Below, in pieces: positions 34,138 to 42,673 of a stretch of DNA of 44,244 nt. The DNA comes from an uncultured Erysipelotrichaceae bacterium (GTDB taxonomy: Bacteria > Bacillota_I > Bacilli_A > RFN20 > CAG-826). Every line of letters starts with the position of its first letter. Position 1 is the first letter of the stretch. Below the pieces are notes generated by a model that ran no database searches, had not been told where the DNA came from, and saw only the letters and a list, made by a program, of their open reading frames with translations. Location: assembly GCA_902791935.1 (NCBI GenBank), contig CADAXQ010000017.1, forward strand, positions 1 through 44,244. The letters are read 5' to 3'. Both the position numbers and the translations under genes were made by a program.

Positions 34138-35507
34138 TGCATATCTTCATCACCGTTCTGATCCTGATCTTCATGCTCGGCATCTTAATCGGATGCCACG
34201 AAGCAGGCCACTTGGCGGTCGCGAAAGCATATAACGTCTATTGCTTGGAATATTCTATCGGATTTGGCCCCAAGATTTTTTCTCATACCCGGAAAGGTGG
34301 CGAAACGGCCTTTAGTCTTCGTGCCTTACCATTAGGTGGCTACGTCTCCATGTATAGCGAAGGCGTTGAGCTTCCGTTTGGTAAATCCGTGCCGAAAGAA
34401 CGTTGCTTAGAAGGCGTTTCCCATCCAAAACGGGCGGCCATCATGGGCGCTGGGATTATGGTGAATCTCTTCTTGGCATTCTTTTCCACGATGATTTATG
34501 CGACTTGCTTCCCTTCGTACTATACTGCCGCGTATTTCGATACGGGATTAACAAACGAAGCAACGTTTGTGACTTCCTCCGACCAAAATACCGAAACGGC
34601 GCAGGCGTTATCGTTCTGGGTGGGCGGCAGTCTTGGCGGTAGCAAGATCGATTCGGACCACACGAAGCTCTATGTTCCGTTCACCGCGAAAGACCGAAAT
34701 GGCAACGAAATCGGTTATGTCGTGGATGATGCGGCAACGATCAATGGTTCCTCTTATTGCGCCGTCTTCCAATTCGCTTCGATTGTCGCCGATAATCCTT
34801 TGGCGAGTCAGATCACATTCTATGCTCCTGATACGGGTGCTTTCACGAATGCGTATCAAACGGCTTTAGGCATTTCGCAATTCCCCGATACGGAAAAAGC
34901 GTATGTCTTAGAAGAAGGGGATGAAGTCGAACTTCATTTGACATTTATCGCGTCGGACGGCTATGACGTCAGCCCAAGCCGGGAACAATTTCATTCCGCG
35001 TTAGGAAATAAAACCACGGTTCGCTACACCTATGTGAAGAATGACAAAGGGAACTTGGCGTTAACCTCTTCGGATGCTGTCTCGATTTTGACTTACACGT
35101 ATTGGGCGCCATTTGGGCAACGGCTCAAGCAAGGTTGCCAATATTTTACGATTTTCTTTACTTCGATTGGGCTAGGCTTAAAGTCGATTTTCACTTTTAA
35201 CTTCTCTAATGTCGGTTCCGTCGTGGCGATGGGAAGCGTGCTTGCCACGACCTCTACCGAAATCGGTTGGGGACGGACGTTCTTCTTGTATGGTGGTTTC
35301 CTTTCGTTAAATTTAGCGATTTTGAATCTTTTGCCTTTCCCAGGCTTAGATGGCTGGCAATTGTTAGTGACGTTCCTTGAAGGGGCATTCCACAAGAAAA
35401 TCAATGATCGGGTCAAAAATATCGTTTCCACGATTGGAATTGGCTTATTATTAGTTTTTGGTGTCATGATTATCATCAAAGATATTGTGGGGTTATTCAT
35501 TCGGTAA
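34137..35507 (+). CDS. rseP: Site-2 zinc metalloprotease RseP (RasP)
   Basis: The protein has 456 residues. S2P proteases cut membrane-spanning substrates such as anti-sigma factors and leftover signal peptides. The active-site motif HEAGH (residues 21-25) lies in the first membrane helix, and the C-terminal motif LLPFPGLDGWQL provides the third zinc ligand. LGGYVSMY near residue 75 is also typical. The region between about 120 and 310 should contain the PDZ domain but is diverged and extended compared with RasP (about 420). The start at 34137 overlaps the dxr stop by one base, with SD GGAGG (34122-34126). polC begins 1 bp after its stop, as in Bacillus apart from the missing proS. Confidence 0.92.
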   Translation: MHIFITVLILIFMLGILIGCHEAGHLAVAKAYNVYCLEYSIGFGPKIFSHTRKGGETAFSLRALPLGGYVSMYSEGVELPFGKSVPKERCLEGVSHPKRAAIMGAGIMVNLFLAFFSTMIYATCFPSYYTAAYFDTGLTNEATFVTSSDQNTETAQALSFWVGGSLGGSKIDSDHTKLYVPFTAKDRNGNEIGYVVDDAATINGSSYCAVFQFASIVADNPLASQITFYAPDTGAFTNAYQTALGISQFPDTEKAYVLEEGDEVELHLTFIASDGYDVSPSREQFHSALGNKTTVRYTYVKNDKGNLALTSSDAVSILTYTYWAPFGQRLKQGCQYFTIFFTSIGLGLKSIFTFNFSNVGSVVAMGSVLATTSTEIGWGRTFFLYGGFLSLNLAILNLLPFPGLDGWQLLVTFLEGAFHKKINDRVKNIVSTIGIGLLLVFGVMIIIKDIVGLFIR

Positions 35508-35508
35508 T

Positions 35509-38500
35509 ATGCGAGAGAAAATGTTGCGTTTTTTAAAATCGATTGGACTAGAGGCCGAAAGTGCTGATTCTTTAAGCGATTTGGATTTCGAACTTGTGGG
35601 GCGGGATACCTATAATCCGCATCTCATCCATATGGCAATTCGGAAGGAGAATCCTTGGGATTTTTCTTCCTTAGAACGGTTTATGGAAGGCTTAGCCACC
35701 ATTCCTTATCCGTATGATTTACGTTTTTCCTACGAAAATCCGTCTCAACTAGACGATTTAGATGCCTTGTTCCATGATTGGTATTTCGCGACGTACCACA
35801 TTCCTTCTTCGTTGGTGTTACAAGAAGGAGAGGAAGACGTCATTGAACTTTGCCCGACTGATGATGCCGCGAAATCTTCTTTGTCAACGGTCTTAGAGGC
35901 GTTTAATTCTTTCTTAAATTTCCTGTCTTATCCTTACCAATTGGTGGCCGGAGAAGAAAAGAAAGAAACAAAGGCTCCGGAACCTGAAAAGGTAGAGGAA
36001 CCCGTCTCAGCGCCAGAAGAGACATCTGAACCAGACGAACCAGAGCCTTCAGAGGATTCCGAAGAAACAGCTGAGCCTTCGGAAGAAGCGGAAGAAAACG
36101 AATGCGAACCAGACACATCAGACGAATCTTCTATGACACTGGAATCCAATTCTGCCGTTTCTGATGAAGAAGCCGAGGCTTATGCGAAAGAGTTAAGAGA
36201 AGCAGAACAGAGCTATCTCCATAATTTACAAGACGAAAGAAACGCCAGAACGCAACGCCTCATCTATGAAAAAGGCGACTATGTGAAGTTAAACGATCTC
36301 AACGAGGTCTACACCACCCATGAAAATCACGTTGATGTTGAAGGGGAGCTTTATGGGATTGACGATAAAGACAACCCACCAAGAAAGAACCGTCGTGGCA
36401 AATTCATGCTTGTTTGCGGCATCGGCGATGCTAGGCAAAAGAACGCCGTCAAGATCCGTTTGTTGGAATCTTCAAACGGATTAAAAGGCGATATGATTGC
36501 TGGCTTAAACGAAAAAGCCAATGGTCGGCGTGTTCGTGTTCGTGGCGTCATTGAATCCGATATCCATACGGGGCAGAAACAAATCTTTGTTCATTATTTA
36601 GATGATGCCCCCGCAATCCCATTACGTGACGATCCCGAACCCAATAAACGCGTGGAGCTTCATTTACACACCAAGATGTCCGCAATGGATGGGGTAGGGG
36701 ATGCCCAACGTTATATTGATTTGGCCATCCATATGGGTATGAAAGCCCTGGCCATCACCGACCACGGCGTCATTCAATCGTTCCCGATTGCTGAAACATA
36801 TTTAAGCGGCTTAAAGAAAAAGAAGCCGGATTTGGATTTCAAGATCCTTTACGGCGTAGAGTTTTATGCGTTCCATAAACCGCAGATGATTTACAACGCG
36901 CCAAAGGAGCCGATGGATTTACGGAAAGCCAATTACTGCGTACTCGACTTCGAAACTACTGGCCTTTCCCAAACGTATGACCGCCCCACGGAATTCGGTG
37001 CCGTTTTCGTCGAACACGGCATGGTTCGAAATAATTTCGACACCTTTATCAATGCCGGCGTGAAGATTCCGGAAGCCATTCAGAAAAAGACGCACATCAC
37101 GAACGAAATGATCGCTTCGGCGCCGAACGAAAAAGAAGCGTTAGAGAAAATCATGGCGTTTATTGGGGATGAGAATACGATTCTTGTCGCGCATAACGCA
37201 ACCTTCGATATCGGCTTCTTGAACATGATGCGGAAAAGACAAGGATTGCCCCCGATTAAGAACCCCTATATCGATACTTTGGCGTTGTCACACTGGTTAC
37301 GCCCCGATTCAAGACGGCATAACCTCGGTGCTTTATCCAAAGACTTGCAACTCGATACCTATGATGACGAAAAAGCCCACCGTGCCGACTTCGATGCCGG
37401 CGCCTTAAACTCAGTCTGGCAGGTTTTAATCAACGTTATCGCCAAGAAAGTCGGGAAAACCAACCCAACGACGGAAGACTTGGAACATCCTGTCTTTACG
37501 GATACGGGCATGTACCGTTCGTTAAAATGTTCTCACTTGATCGCCATCGCAAAAGATCAAGCGGGTTTAAAAGACTTATACAAGCTCATTTCGAAATCAG
37601 AAACGGCTTATATGGCCGTCGGTTCGACGCCACGCATTGACTATGACGACGTTCAAAACATGCGTGAACATTTGATTTTGGGTTCAGCTTGCCAAAATGG
37701 CGAAGTCTTTGTTTCGGCCATCGAAAAACGGCCGGAAGACTTAGAAAAAGCCATCTCTTTTGTTGATTACGTGGAAATTCAGCCGCGTGAACAATATCGG
37801 TTCTATATCGAAACGGGCGAATATACCGAAGAGAAACTCGATTTGGCGCTGCATGCCATTTTAGACACGGCCGAAAAACTCCATAAGCCCGTGTGTGCCA
37901 CCGGCGATTGCCATTATGTGAATCCCGTGGATAAAGTCACGCGGGATATCTATGTGTTCCAGAAAGCCATCGGCGGCGGCTTCCATCCTTTAATGACGGC
38001 CTCTCGCCGTGCGTTAGAAGAAGCAGGGCACCACGTCGAGAACCCCGATCAACATTTCTATTCCACGAAAGAGATGCTCGATAGCTTCCGGAAATGGTTG
38101 CCCGAAGAGAAATGCCAAGAAATCGTCATCCAGAATACGAACCGGGTTGCTGATCAAATCAGCGGAGACATCAAGATTTTAAAAGATCACTTATATACCC
38201 CAGATGCGAACTTACCGGGTTCGGCTGAGCACTTAAAAGAGATTTGTTATCACAATCTCGAAGAACAATATGGGCCAAATCCAGACCCCGAAGTCAAAGC
38301 GCGGCTTGACCGGGAATTAGAAGGTATTATCGGGCATGGCTACTCCGTTACTTATTACATCGCCCACTTGCTCATCAAATGGGCCAATAGCCATGGATTC
38401 TTTGTCGGTTCCCGTGGCTCTGTCGGTTCATCTTTTGCCGCCCATATGGCTGGCATTACGGAAGTCGATGCTTTAAATCCACATTACCTTTGCCCGAAAT

Positions 38501-40191
38501 GCAAGCACTTTGAATGGGCTGATCCTAGAAAATATCGTTCTGGTTTCGACTTGCCACATAAGAAGTGCCCTGAATGTGGAACCGATATGTTAAGAAACGG
38601 ACAATCGATCCCGTTTGAAACGTTCTTAGGATTTAAGGCAGACAAAGTCCCTGATATCGACTTGAACTTCCCGCAGGACCACCTAGACGAAGCACATGAC
38701 GAAACGCGAAGAATGCTTTCGACACCTGAAGAAAACAAACTCTATGCCGAAGGAAAACCAGTTGTTTCTCCGCACGTTATCCGCGCTGGCACGATTACGA
38801 CCGTTGAATTTAAGATCGCCTGTGGTTACGTCAAAGGCTACTATGAACGTGCACTGCATGAGCCAGTCACCAACGAAAATAACGCGTATATCTCTTATTT
38901 GGCGGAACGCTGTGTCGGCGTGAAACGCTCCACGGGTCAACACCCGGGCGGCATTGTCGTCATCCCAGCCGATATGGATATCTTTGACTTTGCGCCTTAT
39001 CAATATCCGTCTGATGACCCGTCGAAAGGATGGTTAACAACCCATTACGAATTTGCTTCCATGCACGATTCCGTCTTAAAACTCGATGAGCTTGGCCACG
39101 TTGACCCGATGGCGTTACGGATGATGCATGAAGCCACTGGCGTCGATTTCCGTACGATTCCGATGGATGACAAAGAAGTCATGGGACTCTTCTTAGGGGT
39201 CGGGCCGCTTCATATGAAGTCAAATCCCTTAGGATTTAAGACGGGAGCAGTGGGCTTACCCGAATTCGGCACCCCATTCGTCCAAGGATTGCTTGAAGAA
39301 GCGAAACCAAAGACATTCAATGACTTATTAATTATCTCGGGTCTATCGCATGGCACGAACGTGTGGAACGATAATGCCCAGCTTCTCATTAGCCAGGGCA
39401 AGGTGCTTGATCAGGTCATCGGGTGTCGTGACGATATCATGAACTACCTGATTCTTCAGGGCCTGGACCACTCCGAAGCCTTCCACATCATGGAAGACGT
39501 TCGTAAGGCAAGAGGTTTAAAACCCGAATACGAGAAGGATATGCGCGATCATGGCGTGCCCGATTGGTACATCCAGTCGTGCCACAAAATCAAATACTTG
39601 TTCCCACGAGCGCACGCGACAGCTTACGTTATGGCGGGTTGGCGCGTTGCCTGGTATAAAGTCCATAAGCCGTTAGCGTTCTATTCGGTTTATTTTTCGA
39701 CGCGTTGCAACAAATTCGATATTAAGAAGATGACACTGCCAGAAGACAAGTTATTAGATGTCATTCATGAGATGCAACAAGCGCAAGCCAATAAGACGTT
39801 AAGCGATACCGATGCCGAAGTCTTAAAAGGGCTTACCGTCGCGATTGAATGTGTGGACCGTGGCTACAAGATCGAAAATGTTGACTTACGGAAATCCGAT
39901 GCGAAGTTCTGGACGATTGATGCCGAGAACAATGCAATTGTGCCACCGTTCTCTGTCATTCCGAACTTTGGTACGGCAGCCGCAGAAGGCATTGTGGCCG
40001 CCCGTAGCCATGGTGGCCCCTTCTTATCCAAAGAGGATCTGATTGAGCGGGTGCGGCAAGAACCGCTTCCGAACGATCCGACGCATTTCTATTCGTTAGG
40101 CACTTCGGCCATGGCAGCATTAGACGATGTCGGTGCCACGAAAGGGCTCGATGATACCAATCAAATGTCCCTCTTTGATTTTTCGTTCTAA
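35509..40191 (+). CDS. polC: DNA polymerase III alpha subunit, PolC type
   Basis: The protein has 1560 residues. PolC is the replicative polymerase of low-GC Gram-positives. Order: N-terminal domain; a strongly acidic low-complexity insert at about residues 148-215; OB fold near 260-370; PHP domain starting at about 380 (RVELHLHTKMSAMDG), split by a DEDD 3'-5' exonuclease from about 475 (VLDFETTGLS, later AHNATFDIGFL); zinc site CPKC/CPEC near 994-1025; palm with VPDIDLNF near 1047; and a C-terminal HhH/fingers region ending in NQMSLFDFSF, a beta-clamp-binding-like tail. Bacillus PolC has 1437 residues; the acidic insert accounts for most of the excess. The start 35509 follows the rseP stop by 1 bp. 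Confidence 0.97.
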   Translation: MREKMLRFLKSIGLEAESADSLSDLDFELVGRDTYNPHLIHMAIRKENPWDFSSLERFMEGLATIPYPYDLRFSYENPSQLDDLDALFHDWYFATYHIPSSLVLQEGEEDVIELCPTDDAAKSSLSTVLEAFNSFLNFLSYPYQLVAGEEKKETKAPEPEKVEEPVSAPEETSEPDEPEPSEDSEETAEPSEEAEENECEPDTSDESSMTLESNSAVSDEEAEAYAKELREAEQSYLHNLQDERNARTQRLIYEKGDYVKLNDLNEVYTTHENHVDVEGELYGIDDKDNPPRKNRRGKFMLVCGIGDARQKNAVKIRLLESSNGLKGDMIAGLNEKANGRRVRVRGVIESDIHTGQKQIFVHYLDDAPAIPLRDDPEPNKRVELHLHTKMSAMDGVGDAQRYIDLAIHMGMKALAITDHGVIQSFPIAETYLSGLKKKKPDLDFKILYGVEFYAFHKPQMIYNAPKEPMDLRKANYCVLDFETTGLSQTYDRPTEFGAVFVEHGMVRNNFDTFINAGVKIPEAIQKKTHITNEMIASAPNEKEALEKIMAFIGDENTILVAHNATFDIGFLNMMRKRQGLPPIKNPYIDTLALSHWLRPDSRRHNLGALSKDLQLDTYDDEKAHRADFDAGALNSVWQVLINVIAKKVGKTNPTTEDLEHPVFTDTGMYRSLKCSHLIAIAKDQAGLKDLYKLISKSETAYMAVGSTPRIDYDDVQNMREHLILGSACQNGEVFVSAIEKRPEDLEKAISFVDYVEIQPREQYRFYIETGEYTEEKLDLALHAILDTAEKLHKPVCATGDCHYVNPVDKVTRDIYVFQKAIGGGFHPLMTASRRALEEAGHHVENPDQHFYSTKEMLDSFRKWLPEEKCQEIVIQNTNRVADQISGDIKILKDHLYTPDANLPGSAEHLKEICYHNLEEQYGPNPDPEVKARLDRELEGIIGHGYSVTYYIAHLLIKWANSHGFFVGSRGSVGSSFAAHMAGITEVDALNPHYLCPKCKHFEWADPRKYRSGFDLPHKKCPECGTDMLRNGQSIPFETFLGFKADKVPDIDLNFPQDHLDEAHDETRRMLSTPEENKLYAEGKPVVSPHVIRAGTITTVEFKIACGYVKGYYERALHEPVTNENNAYISYLAERCVGVKRSTGQHPGGIVVIPADMDIFDFAPYQYPSDDPSKGWLTTHYEFASMHDSVLKLDELGHVDPMALRMMHEATGVDFRTIPMDDKEVMGLFLGVGPLHMKSNPLGFKTGAVGLPEFGTPFVQGLLEEAKPKTFNDLLIISGLSHGTNVWNDNAQLLISQGKVLDQVIGCRDDIMNYLILQGLDHSEAFHIMEDVRKARGLKPEYEKDMRDHGVPDWYIQSCHKIKYLFPRAHATAYVMAGWRVAWYKVHKPLAFYSVYFSTRCNKFDIKKMTLPEDKLLDVIHEMQQAQANKTLSDTDAEVLKGLTVAIECVDRGYKIENVDLRKSDAKFWTIDAENNAIVPPFSVIPNFGTAAAEGIVAARSHGGPFLSKEDLIERVRQEPLPNDPTHFYSLGTSAMAALDDVGATKGLDDTNQMSLFDFSF

Positions 40192-40202
40192 AGTGGCATA
40201 AT
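40175..40202 (+). promoter_or_regulatory. Possible promoter of tRNA-Pro
   Basis: -35 TTGATT (40175-40180), 16-bp spacer, -10 CATAAT (40197-40202), overlapping the end of polC. A short imperfect hairpin (40211-40232) lies before the tRNA. Confidence 0.5.
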
Positions 40203-40235
40203 AACGTGCGCTTGAGGAGATTTTCCCCAAGGCAT

Positions 40236-40312
40236 CGGGACGTAGCACAGCTTGGTAGTGCGTCTGGTTCGGGACCAGAAGGTCGTGGGTTCGAATCCCA
40301 TCGTTCCGACCA
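40236..40312 (+). tRNA. tRNA-Pro (anticodon CGG)
   Basis: The 77-nt cloverleaf has acceptor arm CGGGACG (40236-40242) pairing with CGTTCCG, anticodon stem TCTGG/CCAGA with loop TTCGGGA, anticodon CGG at 40270-40272, T-arm GTGGG-TTCGAAT-CCCAT, and an encoded CCA end (40310-40312). It reads CCG codons. A separate gene for CCG shows this genome keeps more than one proline tRNA, unlike highly reduced Mollicutes. Confidence 0.95.
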
Positions 40313-40324
40313 CGAAGAAACACT

Positions 40325-40351
40325 GGCTTGATTCAAGAATCAGGCCTTTTT
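40325..40351 (+). terminator. Rho-independent terminator after tRNA-Pro
   Basis: GGCTTGATT (40325-40333), loop CAAG, AATCAGGCC (40338-40346) with one G-T pair, then TTTTT (40347-40351). Confidence 0.88.
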
Positions 40352-40435
40352 CTTTCTTTGAAATGTCTCTTCCCTATCTTTTTTGTTGGGAAATGTCCAA
40401 ATTATATCGAAAAGTAATATTCATGCCGCTCTCTC

Positions 40436-40464
40436 TTCTAAAAACACCCTTAAATTTTTATAAT
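40436..40464 (+). promoter_or_regulatory. Promoter of the glycosidase-like gene
   Basis: Consensus -10 TATAAT (40459-40464) with a poor -35 TTCTAA (40436-40441) and a 17-bp spacer. The SD AAAGGA (40474-40479) precedes the ATG at 40488. Confidence 0.6.
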
Positions 40465-40487
40465 GTTAAGGTCAAAGGAACGTGTTT

Positions 40488-42497
40488 ATGGACGAAAAAG
40501 TAATACGCAATCCTGAGTTTGTACATATGTATCGAGCTCAGATTTTTCCTGATGAAGATGCGGATCAGAGAATTCAAACCATTCGTGATGCTTGTGTCAA
40601 ATATCGGTTTCAAAACGTCATCTTGATGTTCAATGCCGAAGAGTTCAATGTCGGTCATATCACCAAAGAAGAATTAAAGCCTTGGATTGAGGTTATTTTA
40701 AAAGCAAAGAAAGTCTTTGCGGATGCTGGCATTTCCTTGTCGCTGAATCCCTGGATTGAAATTGGTCACTTAGATCGGGGCAGAAAATTAAAACCAGGGC
40801 AACATTTCCAAACGATGGTGGACCGGTTCGGCAACCAATGTGAAATGGTCGCGTGCCCGTTAGATGAAGAATGGCAGAAATACTATCTCGATTTAATGAC
40901 GTATTACGTCCAAACAGTGCAACCTTCGATTTTATGGATTGAAGATGATTTCCGTCTCCATAACCACGCTCCACTTGATTGGGGCGGATGTTTCTGCCCT
41001 CATCATATGGAGGCCTATCAAAAGAAGTTAGGCAAGAAGGAAAGTCGCGAAGAATTTGTTCATGCGTTAGAGCAAGAAGAACCGTCACCCGAACGGAAAG
41101 TGTGGCTGGACGTGAGTCACGATACGATGCTATCTTTAGCGGAGAAAATCGGGGACCGCGTTCGTTCTTTGGGATTAAAGACCTCAGTGGGATTAATGAG
41201 TTCCGCTTCTTGGAACCATGCGATGGAAGCGAGACATTGGCAAGAACTCCATCAGGCGTTGTCTCCGGATGGCGTCATGATTGACCGAATTCATTTACCA
41301 GCCTACACCGATTGTGGCCCGAAGTCGTATTTAAGCAATTTCACGATGATTTCGATGGCGAATCGCGCGATGCTGGGCGATAAAGCCATCATTTATCCGG
41401 AATTTGAAAACGGCATCTTCAACCATTACGACAAAGACACCAAATTCGCGAAATTTGAATTAGAGGCTGCCTTGGCGTTAGGAATTGATGGCTGTACCTA
41501 TTCGATTTCCGAGTTTACTGGCAACGGCCCTTCATTAGAGTTAGGTTACTTCCAAGCCATTTCTTCTTTGAATCCCTATTTGGATGCCGTCAAGAAACTT
41601 CATTTCTTACCGAGTCAGATGCGTGGCATCGTGATTCCGATCGATGAAGATACGGTCTACCATCGTCATGTCGGTGGCTTCTTATCTTTGACCCCAGACG
41701 ATTATTCCATCGCAAATTACTTTGCTTCTTTAGGATTCTCTTATCGTTATAGCCTTGAGAAAGAATTCCATCATGAAATCATCGCCTTAAAAGGTCAAAA
41801 TGCCTGGAACTTCACGGATCAACAATTACGTGACCTTTTCCGTGACAACTTTGTTTATGTCGACGGGGAAGCAGCAAAAATCTTAGAAATGCGGGGACTA
41901 TCCTCGTTAATTCATGCCAAGTCCGTAACGAAGATAGGGGCTTACCACGCCGACGATACTTTAGAAATGGTGCCGGAATTACACGGCGTTCCCCATTACA
42001 AAGTATCGGCCCAAGAAGCGGCTGGGGAATTCTATCAAATCGAATACGAACCAGACGCGAAGATATTGTCGCGTTTATATAACGCCGTGATGAAAGAAAC
42101 GGGGAATGGGGTAGCCGTAGGAGAACATTTCTATGTGAATCCTTATCGGTTTAATGCCAGCGTTCATTTGGATCAATATGATGAATTACGTCGGGTTTTA
42201 TTACGAGAAGAAGTGTTGAAACACATGGTTTCTCCGCTTGTTTATTCGGATGAGATTGGAATTTATTCCTATCTTTATGAACAAGAGGATCAGGATTGTT
42301 TGTTATTCACAAACGCGACATATAACACCATCGATAAGTTATCTTTCTACGCGAAGAACCTAGAATTCTCTTCGATTGATGTCGTGGAACACGATGGGTC
42401 GATTCACTCTGTCTCTTTCGTTAGAGATGGCGATAAAGTTACTGTGGATAGCCCATTAACATATTTATCGACTACGACGTTGATTTTGCGTCGTTGA
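40488..42497 (+). CDS. Putative glycoside hydrolase, TIM barrel, GH42-like architecture
   Basis: The protein has 669 residues and no signal peptide. I do not recognise the exact family. The N-terminal 380 residues look like a TIM barrel: ISLSLNPWIEIGH, SILWIEDDFRLHNH (E152, D153, D154), WGGCFCPHHMEAYQKKLG, which resembles the segment after the acid/base residue in GH42 beta-galactosidases, and IIYPEFENGIF with E305 and E307 where the GH42 nucleophile would lie. Residues about 390-590 resemble a flavodoxin-like trimerization domain (GIVIPIDEDT, FVDGEAAKIL-type FVYVDGEAAKILEMRG), and a beta-sandwich end follows. Substrate is unknown. ATG 40488 has SD AAAGGA 8 nt upstream, better than the GTG at 40482. 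It is monocistronic between two terminators. Confidence 0.75.
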   Translation: MDEKVIRNPEFVHMYRAQIFPDEDADQRIQTIRDACVKYRFQNVILMFNAEEFNVGHITKEELKPWIEVILKAKKVFADAGISLSLNPWIEIGHLDRGRKLKPGQHFQTMVDRFGNQCEMVACPLDEEWQKYYLDLMTYYVQTVQPSILWIEDDFRLHNHAPLDWGGCFCPHHMEAYQKKLGKKESREEFVHALEQEEPSPERKVWLDVSHDTMLSLAEKIGDRVRSLGLKTSVGLMSSASWNHAMEARHWQELHQALSPDGVMIDRIHLPAYTDCGPKSYLSNFTMISMANRAMLGDKAIIYPEFENGIFNHYDKDTKFAKFELEAALALGIDGCTYSISEFTGNGPSLELGYFQAISSLNPYLDAVKKLHFLPSQMRGIVIPIDEDTVYHRHVGGFLSLTPDDYSIANYFASLGFSYRYSLEKEFHHEIIALKGQNAWNFTDQQLRDLFRDNFVYVDGEAAKILEMRGLSSLIHAKSVTKIGAYHADDTLEMVPELHGVPHYKVSAQEAAGEFYQIEYEPDAKILSRLYNAVMKETGNGVAVGEHFYVNPYRFNASVHLDQYDELRRVLLREEVLKHMVSPLVYSDEIGIYSYLYEQEDQDCLLFTNATYNTIDKLSFYAKNLEFSSIDVVEHDGSIHSVSFVRDGDKVTVDSPLTYLSTTTLILRR

Positions 42498-42511
42498 ATG
42501 AACCTAACGAA

Positions 42512-42555
42512 AAGGGGCTGTTAAGAAATGAAAAATCTTAATAGCCCCTTTTTCT
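42512..42555 (+). terminator. Rho-independent terminator of the glycosidase-like gene
   Basis: AAAGGGGCT, one mismatch, TTAAGA (42522-42527), a 9-nt loop, TCTTAA (42537-42542), AGCCCC (42544-42549), then TTTTT. The long stem with flanking A and T runs could also work for the minus strand, where the ATPase gene ends at 42674. Confidence 0.88.
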
Positions 42556-42673
42556 GTCCGTATTGAGGCAGAAGATGATTTGTTTTAATAAAATCGCCAA
42601 AAAGGTAGAAATTAACCAAAAAGGTGAATATGTGTTCTAACAACATTGATGGCTAAGAAATCCCAGATTGTTT

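Noticed and set aside
35485..35508. Earlier start of PolC
   Set aside because: The extension overlaps the rseP end; the ATG at 35509 directly follows the rseP stop.
42556..42673. Short gene between the glycosidase-like gene terminator and the ATPase gene
   Set aside because: Reading from ATG 42576 gives a stop after ten codons; nothing else supports a gene.
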